From Streptomyces scabichelini (GTDB taxonomy: Bacteria > Actinomycetota > Actinomycetes > Streptomycetales > Streptomycetaceae), in the NCBI RefSeq assembly GCF_011045015.1, contig NZ_JAAKZY010000043.1:1-56995 (forward strand): a stretch of DNA of 56,995 nt. The letters run 5' to 3'. A program made the position numbers and the translations under genes. Within the stretch, counting starts at the first letter, position 1. Every line of letters begins with the position of its first letter. Under the pieces are notes generated by a model. It searched no databases, was not told the origin of the DNA, and saw only the letters and a program-made list of their open reading frames with translations. Positions 24,796-33,490 of the stretch are shown one piece after another.

Positions 24796-25404
24796 CTACA
24801 ACCAGCCCGACTCCCGGGCGATCCGGATCGCGTCGATGCGGTTGCGCGCCCCGGTCTTCCTGGAGACCGCGTTCAGGTGATTGCGGACCGTGCCCACCGA
24901 CAGTGACAGCCGTTCGGCGATCTCCCGCGTGGGTGTGCCGTCCGCCGCCAGCCGCAGGACCTCGAGTTCCCTCGGAGTCAGCGGGCTCTCCGCCGGGGAA
25001 AGCGCCAGCAGCGCCAGTTCCGGGTCGATGAACCGCTGGCCCGCCGCCAGCTTGCGGACTCCCTGGGCCAGGATGTCGCAGGGGCCGTTCTTGTCGATGA
25101 GCCCTGCGACGCGCAGCGCCAGCGCCTTTCGCAGAAGGTCGGGGGTCGCCGAGTCGACCACCAGCAGGGTCCGGCACTCCGGCAGCCGTGCGGCCAGCTC
25201 CCGCGAGGTGCCGAGCGCCCCGTCGACACCGCCGTCGATGTCGATGACGACCACATCGGGCCGGTACGACAGTGCCCGCGTGACGGTCTGGCTGTACCCC
25301 GGTGACGCCGCGACCACCTCGATGTCCTCCTCACGTGTCAGCAGGGCGGCGAGTGCCCCGCGCACCAGGTCTGTTTCCTCGACGAGAAGAACACGGATCA
25401 ACAT
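24796..25404 (-). CDS. ramR: RamR/AmfR-like orphan LuxR-type response regulator
   Basis: 202 residues from ATG 25404 (MLIRVLLVEET), with an alternative ATG at 25470 that adds 22 residues. N-terminal receiver-like domain: phospho-acceptor Asp in DVVVIDIDG, conserved Lys in LIDKNGP, but the acidic pair near the start is Glu-Glu-Thr-Asp rather than the usual Asp-Asp. C-terminal LuxR helix-turn-helix SPLTPRELEVLRLAADGTPTREIAERLSLSVGTVRNHLNA. No histidine kinase is adjacent. Located convergent to the exporter pair, whereas ram clusters I recall have it downstream in the same cluster. Likely the activator of the lanKC operon. Confidence 0.85.
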   Translation of the reverse strand: MLIRVLLVEETDLVRGALAALLTREEDIEVVAASPGYSQTVTRALSYRPDVVVIDIDGGVDGALGTSRELAARLPECRTLLVVDSATPDLLRKALALRVAGLIDKNGPCDILAQGVRKLAAGQRFIDPELALLALSPAESPLTPRELEVLRLAADGTPTREIAERLSLSVGTVRNHLNAVSRKTGARNRIDAIRIARESGWL

Positions 25405-25599
25405 CGCTCCCGCCCGGCCCGTACGTGGCCTCCATCGCGCGACGCGCCCCGGACACTCCGACGACGCCATACGAAGTATCTCCAGTTATCTCCCTGATTG
25501 CCGGAATCCGCCCCGCCCATGCGCCCGCCCGGCCAAGCGGCCTTGGTCGAGTCCGGTGCGGTACCGCGCCCCGTAAGGGGTGCAGGACTGTGTCGATAT

Positions 25600-25637
25600 G
25601 CAGTTCCCCGCGCCCCTTTAGGGGCGCGGGGAACTGC
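25600..25637. repeat. 17-bp-stem hairpin repeat (common Streptomyces type), likely terminator
   Basis: GCAGTTCCCCGCGCCCC (25600-25616), TTTA loop, and its exact complement (25621-25637), followed by GCGACCAGCCACGACG. This motif is, from memory, scattered many times in Streptomyces genomes between genes. It closes the interval between the pseudogene and the ramR-like gene. Confidence 0.8.
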
Positions 25638-25688
25638 GCGACCAGCCACGACGAACCCGCGGCTTCGAACCGGCCCTCCAGCGGAGCG

Positions 25689-26191
25689 TTACGGCTTGCG
25701 TGCCACGCCCCCCAGAGCGATCACCTCGCCTGAGGTGCCGGCCGTCGCGGGATCGGGGCGCCAGTCGGTGATCGGTACGACGCCGGGCTCCAGCAGCTCC
25801 AGGCCGTCGAAGAAGCCGGCGAGTTGCTGCGGGCTGCGCAGGTGGTACGGGGCCGCGCCGCTCTCGTTGTAGAGGCGGGTGGCCTCGGCGTTGGCCTGGT
25901 TGGTGTCCACGCTGTCGTTGAACGCGAAGTAGCTGCCGGACGGCAGTGCCCCATCAGCGTGCGGACGATGGCCCGTGCCTCGTCGTAGTCGGCGATGTGC
26001 CCGCTGACCTGCATCAGTGTGAGCGCGACCGGCTGGGTGAAGTCCAGCGTCCTGGCCGCCTCCCGCAGCACGGTGTCGGGATCGTGCAGATCCGCGTCGA
26101 TGTAGTCGGTCACTCCCTCAAGGGTGCTGGTCAGCAGCGCCTGGGCATGGGCCAGTACGAGCGGGTCGTTGTCCACGCAGACGATGCGGGC
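25689..26191 (-). pseudogene. Truncated, frameshifted Methyltransf_19 (SAM-dependent methyltransferase)
   Basis: Two fragments in different frames make up the C-terminal half of a DUF574/Methyltransf_19 protein. The upstream part, ARIVCVDNDPLVLAHAQALL to YDEARAIVRTLMG, is at 26191-25953. The downstream part begins ALPSGSYFAFNDSV and ends GEVIALGGVARKP. They rejoin if one C is added to the CCCC run at 25949-25952. A stop at 26194-26192 immediately precedes ARIV and the N-terminal SAM-binding half is missing. The gene is therefore N-terminally deleted and carries a -1 frameshift. An intact paralog is at 29174-29986. Confidence 0.85.
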
Positions 26192-26457
26192 CTACACCGT
26201 AGAGTCGTCGGCCCTGGTCCACCGGCCCTTCGCGGTGAAACCGGACCCGGGCGAGAGGGCTGCCGCAGCGCGTGACACCCTCGCCTCCTGGCATCGGGGA
26301 GTGTAGACATGAGCACATGGTCCGCTTCTTGGGTCGATCCTGGGCTCAATCGACCTCCTTTGCCAACGGTCTGCGCGCACGGCGCAGGCGTGCCGGTGCT
26401 CGCCGATCGCACAGGCGGAGAGCACGGCAGGCACCGCACGGACCTGTCGGAGGACAA

Positions 26458-29127
26458 GTGGCACACGCAGACGGATCCCGGCGGAGGCCTGCCGCGGGGT
26501 TCCGGTCGACGCTGAGCGGGCGCAGCGTCGCCGCCCAGGTGTTCCTTCTGCAAGTGGTGGTCGTGCTGATGCTGGTGGTGGCCGCGGTGGCGGCGCTGGT
26601 GCTGCAAGTGCGACACGACAGCACGCAGGAGGCCCGCAACCGTTCGCTGGCCGTCGCCGAAACGTTCGCCAACGCGCCGGGCACCCGCGAGGCATTGCGC
26701 GGTTCCGACCCCTCGGCTGTGCTTCAGCCGCGTGCCGAAGCCGCACGCGAGCAGTCGAAGGTGGACTTCATCGTCGTGATGAACACCGACGGGACCCGCT
26801 ACACGCACCCCAAACCGGACAGGATCGGAAAGAAGTTCGTCGGGAACACCGAACCCGCGCTGGCCGGCCGCTCCATCACCGAGGAGATCGAGGGAACCAT
26901 CGGGCCGCTGGTACAGGCCGTGGTTCCGGTCAAGGCGCCCGACGGATCGGTCGTGGGCCTGGTGTCGGCCGGCATCACGACCGCCAATGTGGGCGGCGTC
27001 GCGGATCGGCAGCTGCCGATCCTCCTCTCGGCCGCGGCCGCGGGACTTGCCCTGGCCACGGCGGGGACGGCACTGGTGAGCAGGCGACTGCTGCGCCAGA
27101 CCCGTGGCCTGGGCCCGTACGAGATGACGCGGATGTACGAGCACCATGACGCCGTGCTGCACGCCGTCCGGGAGGGAGTGATCATACTCAGCGGCTCGGG
27201 ACGGCTGCTGCTCGCCAACGACGAGGCGCAACAACTGCTCGGCCTGCCCGCCGACGCCGAGGGGCGGCACGTCCTCGAGCTGGGCCTCGACGCGGACACC
27301 GCAGGCCTGCTGGCCTCGGGACGGGTCGCCACGGACGAGGTGCACCTGGTCGGAGACCGGCTGCTGGCGATCAACCAGCGGCCCACGGACCGCCAGGGCG
27401 GCCCGCCCGGCAGCGTCGCGACGCTCCGCGACTCGACCGAGCTGCGCGCGTTGTCCGGAAGGGCCGAGACAGCCCGTGAACGCCTCAAGCTGCTGTACGA
27501 CGCCGGGGTGGGCATCGGCACGGGCCTGGACGTCACCCGCACCGCCGGAGAACTGGCGGAGGTGGCCGTCCCACGGTTCGCGGACTTCGCCACCGTGGAT
27601 CTGGCCGACGCCGTTCTGAACGGGGAGGAGCCGACCACGGTGAACACGGTCACCGATCTGCGCCGCACGGCGTTCAGCGGAATCCGTAAGGACGCTCCCC
27701 TCTATCCGGTGGGTGAGCGCATCAGATTCGTCCCCTCCTCGCCCCAGGCCCGCAGCCTCAGTACCGGCCAGGCGGTCGTCGAGCCGAACCTCAAGAACGC
27801 CCCCGGGTGGCTGGCCCAGGACCTCGGACGTGCCGAGCAGGTCGTCGCGTACGGAATCCACTCACTGATCACCGTCCCCCTGCGCGCCGGCGGACTGGTG
27901 CTGGGCGTGGCCAACTTCTGGCGCTCCCAGAAGCCGGAGCCCTTCGACGCGGAGGAGCTGGCCCTGGCCGAGGAACTGGTCGCCAGGGCCGCGATCTCCA
28001 TCGACAACGCGCGCCGCTACACCCGTGAGCACACGATGGCGGTGACGCTGCAGCGCAGCCTGCTTCCGCGCAACCTGCCCGAGCAGAACGCCCTGGACGT
28101 CGCCTACCGCTATCTGCCCGCACAGTCAGGGGTGGGCGGTGACTGGTTCGACGTACTGCCGCTGCCCGGCGCCCGGGTCGCGCTCGTCGTGGGCGATGTC
28201 GTCGGCCATGGACTGCACGCCGCGGCCACGATGGGGCGGCTGCGTACCGCGGTCCACAACTTCTCCGCCCTGGATCTGCCGCCCCACGAACTCCTCGGGC
28301 TCCTCGACGAGTTGGTGGGCCGCATCGATCAGGACGAGGCGGAGGACAGCGGTGCCGCGATCACCGGTGCCACCTGCCTGTACGCGATCTACGACCCGGT
28401 CTCCCAGCGTTGCAGCGTGGCCCGCGCAGGCCACCCGCAGCCGGCGCTGGTCCGGCCCGACGGCAGCGTCGAGTTCCCCGAGGTACCGGCCGGTCTCCCG
28501 CTCGGTCTCGGCGGCCTGCCGTTCGAGACGGCCGACCTCGAGCTGGCCGAGGGCAGCCGCCTCGTTCTGTATACGGACGGGCTCGTCGAGGAGCGGGAAC
28601 GGGACATCGACGTCGGGCTCGAACTCCTGCGCACCACCCTGGCCGGAGCCGACAGATCGCCGGAGGACACCTGCCGGGCCGTTCTCGACGCCATGCTTCC
28701 CGCGCGGCAGAGCGACGACATCGCCTTGATCGTCGCCCGCACCCGTGCGCTGGGCGCGGACCGGATCGCCGACTGGCAGGTGCCGTCGGACCCGGCGGCC
28801 GTCGCCGACGTACGTGCCTCGGTCACCCGGCAGCTCGCCGAGTGGGGACTGGACGACATGGCGTTCACGACGGAGCTGATCCTCAGCGAACTGGTCACCA
28901 ACGCGATCCGTTACAGCAGCGGCCCCGTCCGGGTCCGCATGCTGCGCGACCGAAGCCTGATCTGCGAGGTCTTCGACAGCAGCAGCACCTCACCCCACCT
29001 GCGCTATGCGGCCACCACCGACGAGGGCGGACGCGGCCTGTTCCTCGTCGCACAGCTCGCCGAACGCTGGGGCACCCGCTACACCCCCACAGGCAAGATC
29101 ATCTGGGCCGAACAGCCTTTGTCCTGA
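26458..29127 (+). CDS. Membrane sensor PAS-GAF-SpoIIE phosphatase with anti-sigma-like ATPase
   Basis: About 889 residues from GTG 26458 (GGAGG four nt upstream); an ATG at 26317 gives a longer, arginine-rich N-terminus. Order: first membrane helix (about 24-50), extracellular cache-like domain with VDFIVVMNTDGTRYTHPKPDRIG and TEEIEGTIGPLVQAVVPV, second helix (about 186-208), PAS, GAF, then a SpoIIE/PP2C-type phosphatase (GGDWFDV, GDVVGHG, ARAGHPQPAL, LYTDGLVE, SDDIALI), and finally a HATPase_c domain with N box ELILSELVTNAIRYS and GGRGLFLVAQLAERWG. It should sense an external signal and both dephosphorylate an anti-anti-sigma factor and act as a kinase-like anti-sigma switch. The fold order is typical for streptomycete proteins. 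Confidence 0.88.
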   Translation: MAHADGSRRRPAAGFRSTLSGRSVAAQVFLLQVVVVLMLVVAAVAALVLQVRHDSTQEARNRSLAVAETFANAPGTREALRGSDPSAVLQPRAEAAREQSKVDFIVVMNTDGTRYTHPKPDRIGKKFVGNTEPALAGRSITEEIEGTIGPLVQAVVPVKAPDGSVVGLVSAGITTANVGGVADRQLPILLSAAAAGLALATAGTALVSRRLLRQTRGLGPYEMTRMYEHHDAVLHAVREGVIILSGSGRLLLANDEAQQLLGLPADAEGRHVLELGLDADTAGLLASGRVATDEVHLVGDRLLAINQRPTDRQGGPPGSVATLRDSTELRALSGRAETARERLKLLYDAGVGIGTGLDVTRTAGELAEVAVPRFADFATVDLADAVLNGEEPTTVNTVTDLRRTAFSGIRKDAPLYPVGERIRFVPSSPQARSLSTGQAVVEPNLKNAPGWLAQDLGRAEQVVAYGIHSLITVPLRAGGLVLGVANFWRSQKPEPFDAEELALAEELVARAAISIDNARRYTREHTMAVTLQRSLLPRNLPEQNALDVAYRYLPAQSGVGGDWFDVLPLPGARVALVVGDVVGHGLHAAATMGRLRTAVHNFSALDLPPHELLGLLDELVGRIDQDEAEDSGAAITGATCLYAIYDPVSQRCSVARAGHPQPALVRPDGSVEFPEVPAGLPLGLGGLPFETADLELAEGSRLVLYTDGLVEERERDIDVGLELLRTTLAGADRSPEDTCRAVLDAMLPARQSDDIALIVARTRALGADRIADWQVPSDPAAVADVRASVTRQLAEWGLDDMAFTTELILSELVTNAIRYSSGPVRVRMLRDRSLICEVFDSSSTSPHLRYAATTDEGGRGLFLVAQLAERWGTRYTPTGKIIWAEQPLS

Positions 29128-29173
29128 GGGTTGTCGGGATCACCGCGGTGTGCGGCACATCCCCTTCACGAAT

Positions 29174-29986
29174 TCACGAACGCTTGCGGCCTACGCCCGC
29201 GTACACCCAGTACTCCGACGGATTGTCCGGGATCCGGTCCTCCGGGTCCGGTCGCCACAGGGGTACGTGGACGAGGCCGGGCTCCACGAGGTCGAAGCCG
29301 TCGAAGAGTCCGAGGATCTCGCCGTGGGAACGAGCGGTGACCGGCGACGAGGCCCTTGACCGGTACAGCTGTCCCACGGCGGCGGCCGTATCCGGGCGGT
29401 CCTGGTTCGTGGCATGCGTCAGTGCCAGCCAGCTCTCTTCGGGCAGGGCGTCCCGGAAGGCGGCCACGATGCCGGCGGGGTTCTCCTCGGGCGAGACGAA
29501 GTGCAGAATCGTGATCATCAGTACGGCGACGGGCTGCTCGAAGTCGATCAGCTTCCGCACCGGCTCGGACGACAGGATGTCGGCCGGCCGGCGGATATCG
29601 GCGTCGACGATGTCGGCGTCCGGATTGTCGGCGAGCAGGGAAGCGCTGTGGGCCACGGCCACGGGGTCGTTGTCCACGTAGACCACCCGGGACCCCGGGC
29701 CTGCCGCCTGCGCCACCTCGTGGACGTTGCCCTGGGTGGGGATGCCCGACCCGAGGTCGATGAACTGCCGCACCCCGGCCTCGACCAGAAAGCGCACGGC
29801 CCGTCCGAGGAAAGCGCGGTTGGCCCGCGCCAGCGTACGCACCTGGGGGTCGATGGCGGTGAAGGCCGCCAGTGCCTCCCGGTCTATGGCGAAGTTGTGC
29901 TGCCCGCCCAGCATCGCGTCGTACATCCGGGCCACGCTCGCCTTGTTGGGATCGGCTCCCTGCGGGAGATCCTCGCTACCCGGCAC
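29174..29986 (-). CDS. Methyltransf_19 SAM-dependent methyltransferase
   Basis: 270 residues from GTG 29986, five nt after GGGGAG; earlier frame positions lack a site. A complete DUF574-type protein: NKASVARMYDAMLGGQHNFAIDREA, then the motif I region FIDLGSGIPTQGNVHEVA, VVYVDNDPVAVAHSASLL, DADIVDADIR, and a C-terminal LFDGFDLVEPGLVHVPLW. The physiological substrate of this abundant streptomycete family is unknown to me. Divergent, by 26 nt, from a phosphatase gene; the neighbouring, broken paralog suggests past duplication. Cytoplasmic. Confidence 0.85.
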   Translation of the reverse strand: MPGSEDLPQGADPNKASVARMYDAMLGGQHNFAIDREALAAFTAIDPQVRTLARANRAFLGRAVRFLVEAGVRQFIDLGSGIPTQGNVHEVAQAAGPGSRVVYVDNDPVAVAHSASLLADNPDADIVDADIRRPADILSSEPVRKLIDFEQPVAVLMITILHFVSPEENPAGIVAAFRDALPEESWLALTHATNQDRPDTAAAVGQLYRSRASSPVTARSHGEILGLFDGFDLVEPGLVHVPLWRPDPEDRIPDNPSEYWVYAGVGRKRS

Positions 29987-30012
29987 CGTAACTCCCCACC
30001 TGCTCAGAGATC

Positions 30013-31509
30013 TTGACGCACCATCATATAGTTGCCCACGACGCGCGGCGAGGTGATGTCCATGCCACGCGGCCGGAGCCGGCCCCACCCGGAAAGGCAC
30101 GACCCCTGCGCAACGAAGCACGCAGAAACCCTGACGAGGCACCCGCCACCGCGTACCCGCGCCGGCGGTCGGCCTTCTCCCCCGCGGCCGATGTCATCGG
30201 CTCGGACCTCGACCTGCACGTGACCGGCAACCACATCGTGCACGCGCTGACGCCCGGGTTCTGCGACGCCGCGTCGGTGTACCTGCTGGAGCGCTGGCTC
30301 CTGGAGGAGAACGCGTATCTGGCCGCCGACCCGCCCCAGATCGAGGCCCGCCGACTGGCACTGCGCGTGGGATCGGACGCGCCCGAGGACTGGGAAGGGG
30401 CGCTGCCGGTCGGCAAGGTGATCGTCTTTCCCCGCGGGACTCCGTACGCACGCGCCCTCGCCACGAGGCAGACGCAACTCCTCGACGGGGTCGACGCCCA
30501 CACCTCCGAGCGGCTCAGCGCGTCCGCGGGCCAGAACACCCGCATCAACGCCCGCATCAACAACCTCCTGCAGGCGACTTCCTTCCTCGTCGTCCCGCTG
30601 CATCTACGAGGCACCGCCGTCGGCTTCATCGCCTGCACCCGCGGCCCGGACGGAGTGCCCTTCTCGGCCGTCGACGCCGTGGCCGTGGAGTCCCTGGCCG
30701 CGCGGGCCTGCGTGGCACTGGACAACGCGCGCCGGTACGAACGTGAGCGCCGCACCGCACTCGCCATCCGTCGGAGTCTGCTGCCCGCCACCACCCATGC
30801 GTTCGAGGGCTGCCGCATCGCCCATGGCTACCTGCCCGCCGGACAGGACAACATCATCGGCGGCGACTGGTTCGATGTGCTGAAGCGGCCGGGAGACCGG
30901 GTCGGCCTGGTCGTCGGGGACGCCATGGGGCATGGCCCCGAGTCGGCCGTCGCCATGATCCAGCTGCGTACGGCCGCCCGCACCCTGGCAGGGCTCGACA
31001 TCACCCCGGCCGAGCTGATGCGCCGACTCGACGCGCTCGCCTGTGACACCCCGGGCGCCTCCTTCGCCACCTGCATATACGTCGAGTGGGACGCTGAGCG
31101 CCACACCTGCACGCTCGTCGGAGCCGGCCACCCGCCCCCGCTGATCCGCGGCCCGGACGGACGGGCCGCGCCGATCACACTCACCAGCGCGGGCCTGCCC
31201 CTTGGACTCGGCAAGGGCGCCTATGAACCGACCGTCCTGGACGTGCCCGAACCGGTACTGCTCCTGCTCTACAGCGACGGCCTGGTCGAGTCCCGCGACA
31301 CCGACATCGACCAGGGCATCGCCCGCCTCGCCGGCCTCCTCGACGCGGCCGCCGCCGACCCCACCGACACGACCGGGCCCACCGACCCCACCGGCCCGGA
31401 CACACTGCGATCCCTGTGCCGACGGCTCCTTCACACCACGTCCGCCACGGAGGGCGGCGCGGACGACCGGACACTGCTCCTCGCCGAACTGACACCCGCG
31501 AAGCATTGA
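30013..31509 (+). CDS. GAF-SpoIIE (PP2C-type) serine phosphatase
   Basis: An open frame of 498 codons whose longest start is the TTG at 30013. A GAF-like domain (about 90-240, QATSFLVVPLHLRGTAVGFIACTRGP) precedes a PP2C/SpoIIE domain with GGDWFDVLKRPGDRVGLVVGDAMGHGPESA, VGAGHPPPLIRG, LYSDGLVESRDTDI and GADDRTLLLAEL. Cytoplasmic; it probably dephosphorylates an anti-anti-sigma factor. No good ATG or GTG is available for the first 60 residues and the gap to the divergent methyltransferase is only 26 nt, so the real start is doubtful; it may be leaderless or begin further in. A Thr-Asp-Pro-rich loop (about 455-470) precedes the last strands. Confidence 0.8.
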   Translation: MTHHHIVAHDARRGDVHATRPEPAPPGKARPLRNEARRNPDEAPATAYPRRRSAFSPAADVIGSDLDLHVTGNHIVHALTPGFCDAASVYLLERWLLEENAYLAADPPQIEARRLALRVGSDAPEDWEGALPVGKVIVFPRGTPYARALATRQTQLLDGVDAHTSERLSASAGQNTRINARINNLLQATSFLVVPLHLRGTAVGFIACTRGPDGVPFSAVDAVAVESLAARACVALDNARRYERERRTALAIRRSLLPATTHAFEGCRIAHGYLPAGQDNIIGGDWFDVLKRPGDRVGLVVGDAMGHGPESAVAMIQLRTAARTLAGLDITPAELMRRLDALACDTPGASFATCIYVEWDAERHTCTLVGAGHPPPLIRGPDGRAAPITLTSAGLPLGLGKGAYEPTVLDVPEPVLLLLYSDGLVESRDTDIDQGIARLAGLLDAAAADPTDTTGPTDPTGPDTLRSLCRRLLHTTSATEGGADDRTLLLAELTPAKH

Positions 31510-31557
31510 CTGCACGATCCGTTCATCGCCGCCGACAGCACGACCCGCACCTAGTGC

Positions 31558-32445
31558 TCACCGATCCTGTTGGCCGGAGGGGTGACCGGTGGGCTCGGCA
31601 TTCTCGGTGGCGGCCCAGGCCGCGAGGAGTTGTAGGGCGTCGTGGTCGGGAGTGTGCGGTGCGGCGCTGTACGCGGTCAGGGTCAAGCCGGGCTGTGCGG
31701 GCAGTTCCATGGCGTCGAAGTCGAGGGTGAGGACGCCGACGGCCGGGTGCCGGAAGGACTTACGGCCGGTGTGGTGCAGACGTACGTTGTGTTTGGCCCA
31801 GGCGGTGCGGAACTCCTCGCTGCGGGTGACGAGTTCGCCGATGAGTCCGGTCAGCTCGCTGTCGTGCGGGGCGCGTCCGGCCTCGGTGCGCAGCAGGGAG
31901 ACGGTGGTGTTCCGGGACTCCTCCCAGTCGGGGAAGAAGTCGCGGCCGTGCGGGGTGAGGAACTGGAAGCGGGCGATGTTGGCCGTCGCGGTGGTGGGGT
32001 CGGGGAAAAGCGGGGAGTAGAGGGCGCGGCCGAGGTGGTTGGTGGCGAGGATGTCCAGACGGCCGTTGCGGATGAAGGCCGGGGAGTCGGTCATGGAGTA
32101 CAGGACGCGCAGGACGCTGTCGGGTAGTGGCCCGCTTGCGCGCTTGCGGCGGGTGGGGCGCTTGGCCGCGGTGCGGGCCAGGTCATAGAGATGGGCGCGT
32201 TCGGCGTCATCGAGCTGGAGGGCGTTCGCCACGGAGTCGAGGACTTCTTCCGAGGCCCCGGCGAGGTGCCCGCGCTCCAAGCGGACGTAGTAGTCGATGC
32301 TGACGCCGGCGAGGAGGGCGACTTCTTCGCGGCGCAGGCCCGGCACGCGCCGGTTGCCGCCGTAGGCGGGCAGGCCCGCCTGCTGCGGGGTGATCTTGGC
32401 GCGGCGGGAGGCCAGGAACTCGCGGATGTCGCTCTCGGTACTCAC
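31558..32445 (-). CDS. XRE-family regulator with MmyB-like ligand domain
   Basis: 295 residues from GTG 32445. The N-terminal HTH reads REFLASRRAKITPQQAGL...RRVPGLRREEVALLAGVSIDYYVRLERG, the signature of the MmyB group. The C-terminal PAS-like domain covers about 105-270 (SPAFIRNGRLDILATNHLGRALY, HPAVGVLTLDFDAMELP). Such regulators usually control an adjacent, divergent oxidoreductase operon, here the cupin-CMD-SDR unit. An inverted repeat in its own leader (32486-32507) is a candidate site. Confidence 0.85.
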   Translation of the reverse strand: MSTESDIREFLASRRAKITPQQAGLPAYGGNRRVPGLRREEVALLAGVSIDYYVRLERGHLAGASEEVLDSVANALQLDDAERAHLYDLARTAAKRPTRRKRASGPLPDSVLRVLYSMTDSPAFIRNGRLDILATNHLGRALYSPLFPDPTTATANIARFQFLTPHGRDFFPDWEESRNTTVSLLRTEAGRAPHDSELTGLIGELVTRSEEFRTAWAKHNVRLHHTGRKSFRHPAVGVLTLDFDAMELPAQPGLTLTAYSAAPHTPDHDALQLLAAWAATENAEPTGHPSGQQDR

Positions 32446-32485
32446 GCATTCCAGGCTAGATCGGACGGCGCACGCGTGGGGGGTC

Positions 32486-32507
32486 CTGTCAGTACCTGTA
32501 ATGACAG
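32486..32507. promoter_or_regulatory. CTGTCA-N10-TGACAG inverted repeat
   Basis: A 6+10+6 inverted repeat, 41 nt upstream of the MmyB-type gene and 141 nt upstream of the cupin, in the divergent region. The best candidate operator for the XRE regulator. Confidence 0.4.
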
Positions 32508-32647
32508 CCCCTTCTTCAGCTCATTGCGCTGCGGTTTCCTCGATTGTGGCGGCTGTTGAGGATGCCGGATGCCTACGGGAATGCCGGGTTCGCCGCGGCT
32601 GCCGGAGGGCCTTGTCGTACAACCCCGCACAATCTGAGAGAGACACC

Positions 32648-33061
32648 ATGGAATTCGTGAAGCAGCAGGCCACCAGCAAGGCACCCGTGGACTGGTTCAC
32701 CGGTGACGTCTGGTTCGACCAGATCTACGCGGGCCAGGAGCCGTCCCGGATGTACGCCAACATGGTCCGCTTCTCGCCCGGCGCCCGTACCCACTGGCAC
32801 GTCCACGCACTGGGCCAGACCCTGCACGTCGTCTCCGGCATCGCCCTGATCGGAACCCGCGACGGCACCGTCTTCGAGGCCCACCCCGGCCAGACCGTCA
32901 CCTGCCCCCCGAACGAGGAGCACTGGCACGGCGCCACCCCCGAACGCTTCATGGAGCACATCGCCATGTGGGAGGCCAAGCGCGACGGCGGCGAGGAGGT
33001 CATCTGGAACGAGCCGGTCACCGACGAGCAGTACCACCGCACCCGCACTCGCAGCCACTGA
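32648..33061 (+). CDS. Small cupin protein
   Basis: 137 residues, ATG 32648. Cupin motif 1 is GARTHWHVHALGQTLHVVSG with two His and Gln/Glu positions that could hold a metal, and motif 2 is HPGQTVTCPPNEEHWHGATP. Single-domain cupins next to a carboxymuconolactone-decarboxylase-like gene and an SDR are found in many actinobacteria; they are often called (R)-mandelonitrile lyase- or quercetinase-like but the reaction is usually not known. The SD is weak (GAGAGACACC). Confidence 0.8.
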   Translation: MEFVKQQATSKAPVDWFTGDVWFDQIYAGQEPSRMYANMVRFSPGARTHWHVHALGQTLHVVSGIALIGTRDGTVFEAHPGQTVTCPPNEEHWHGATPERFMEHIAMWEAKRDGGEEVIWNEPVTDEQYHRTRTRSH

Positions 33062-33098
33062 CCCGGCAGCTCGCTCCCGACCAGCGAAAGGATCTTCA

Positions 33099-33425
33099 GT
33101 GACCGACCAACCCAGGCAGATCGGCGGCGGACGCCGCATGATCGGCGATCTCGCTCCGAAGCTCGCCGAGCTCACCGACGACGTCTTGTTCGAGGACGTC
33201 TGGAATCGCACCGAGCTGGCAGCCCGCGACCGCAGCCTGATCACCGTCGCCGCCCTCGTCGCCGGCGGAGACGCCGATCAGCTCCGCTTCCACCTCGGAC
33301 AGGCGAAGGAGAACGGCGTCACCGAGACCGAGCTCATCGAGGCGATCACCCATCTCGCCTTCTACACCGGCTGGCCCAAGGCCATGACGGCGATCATGAC
33401 CGCGAAGCAGGTCTTGTCAGTCTGA
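33099..33425 (+). CDS. Carboxymuconolactone decarboxylase family protein
   Basis: 108 residues from GTG 33099. The all-helical CMD fold is visible: DLAPKLAELTDDVLFEDVWNRTELAARDRSLITVAALV then EAITHLAFYTGWPKAMTAI. The AhpD-type CxxC is absent, so peroxidase activity is unlikely. It lies 37 nt after the cupin, and GAAAGGATC precedes the start. Function within a small oxidoreductase operon is unknown. Confidence 0.85.
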   Translation: MTDQPRQIGGGRRMIGDLAPKLAELTDDVLFEDVWNRTELAARDRSLITVAALVAGGDADQLRFHLGQAKENGVTETELIEAITHLAFYTGWPKAMTAIMTAKQVLSV

Positions 33426-33490
33426 GTGGCACTACGGTGACCTCGCGTCACCGAACCCGGGCGGGCGACCATGAACGGAAGGAGACACTC

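Noticed and set aside
25721..26176. Two overlapping small genes instead of one broken methyltransferase
   Set aside because: The protein sequence is continuous if one base is restored at 25949-25952; neither piece alone is a domain.
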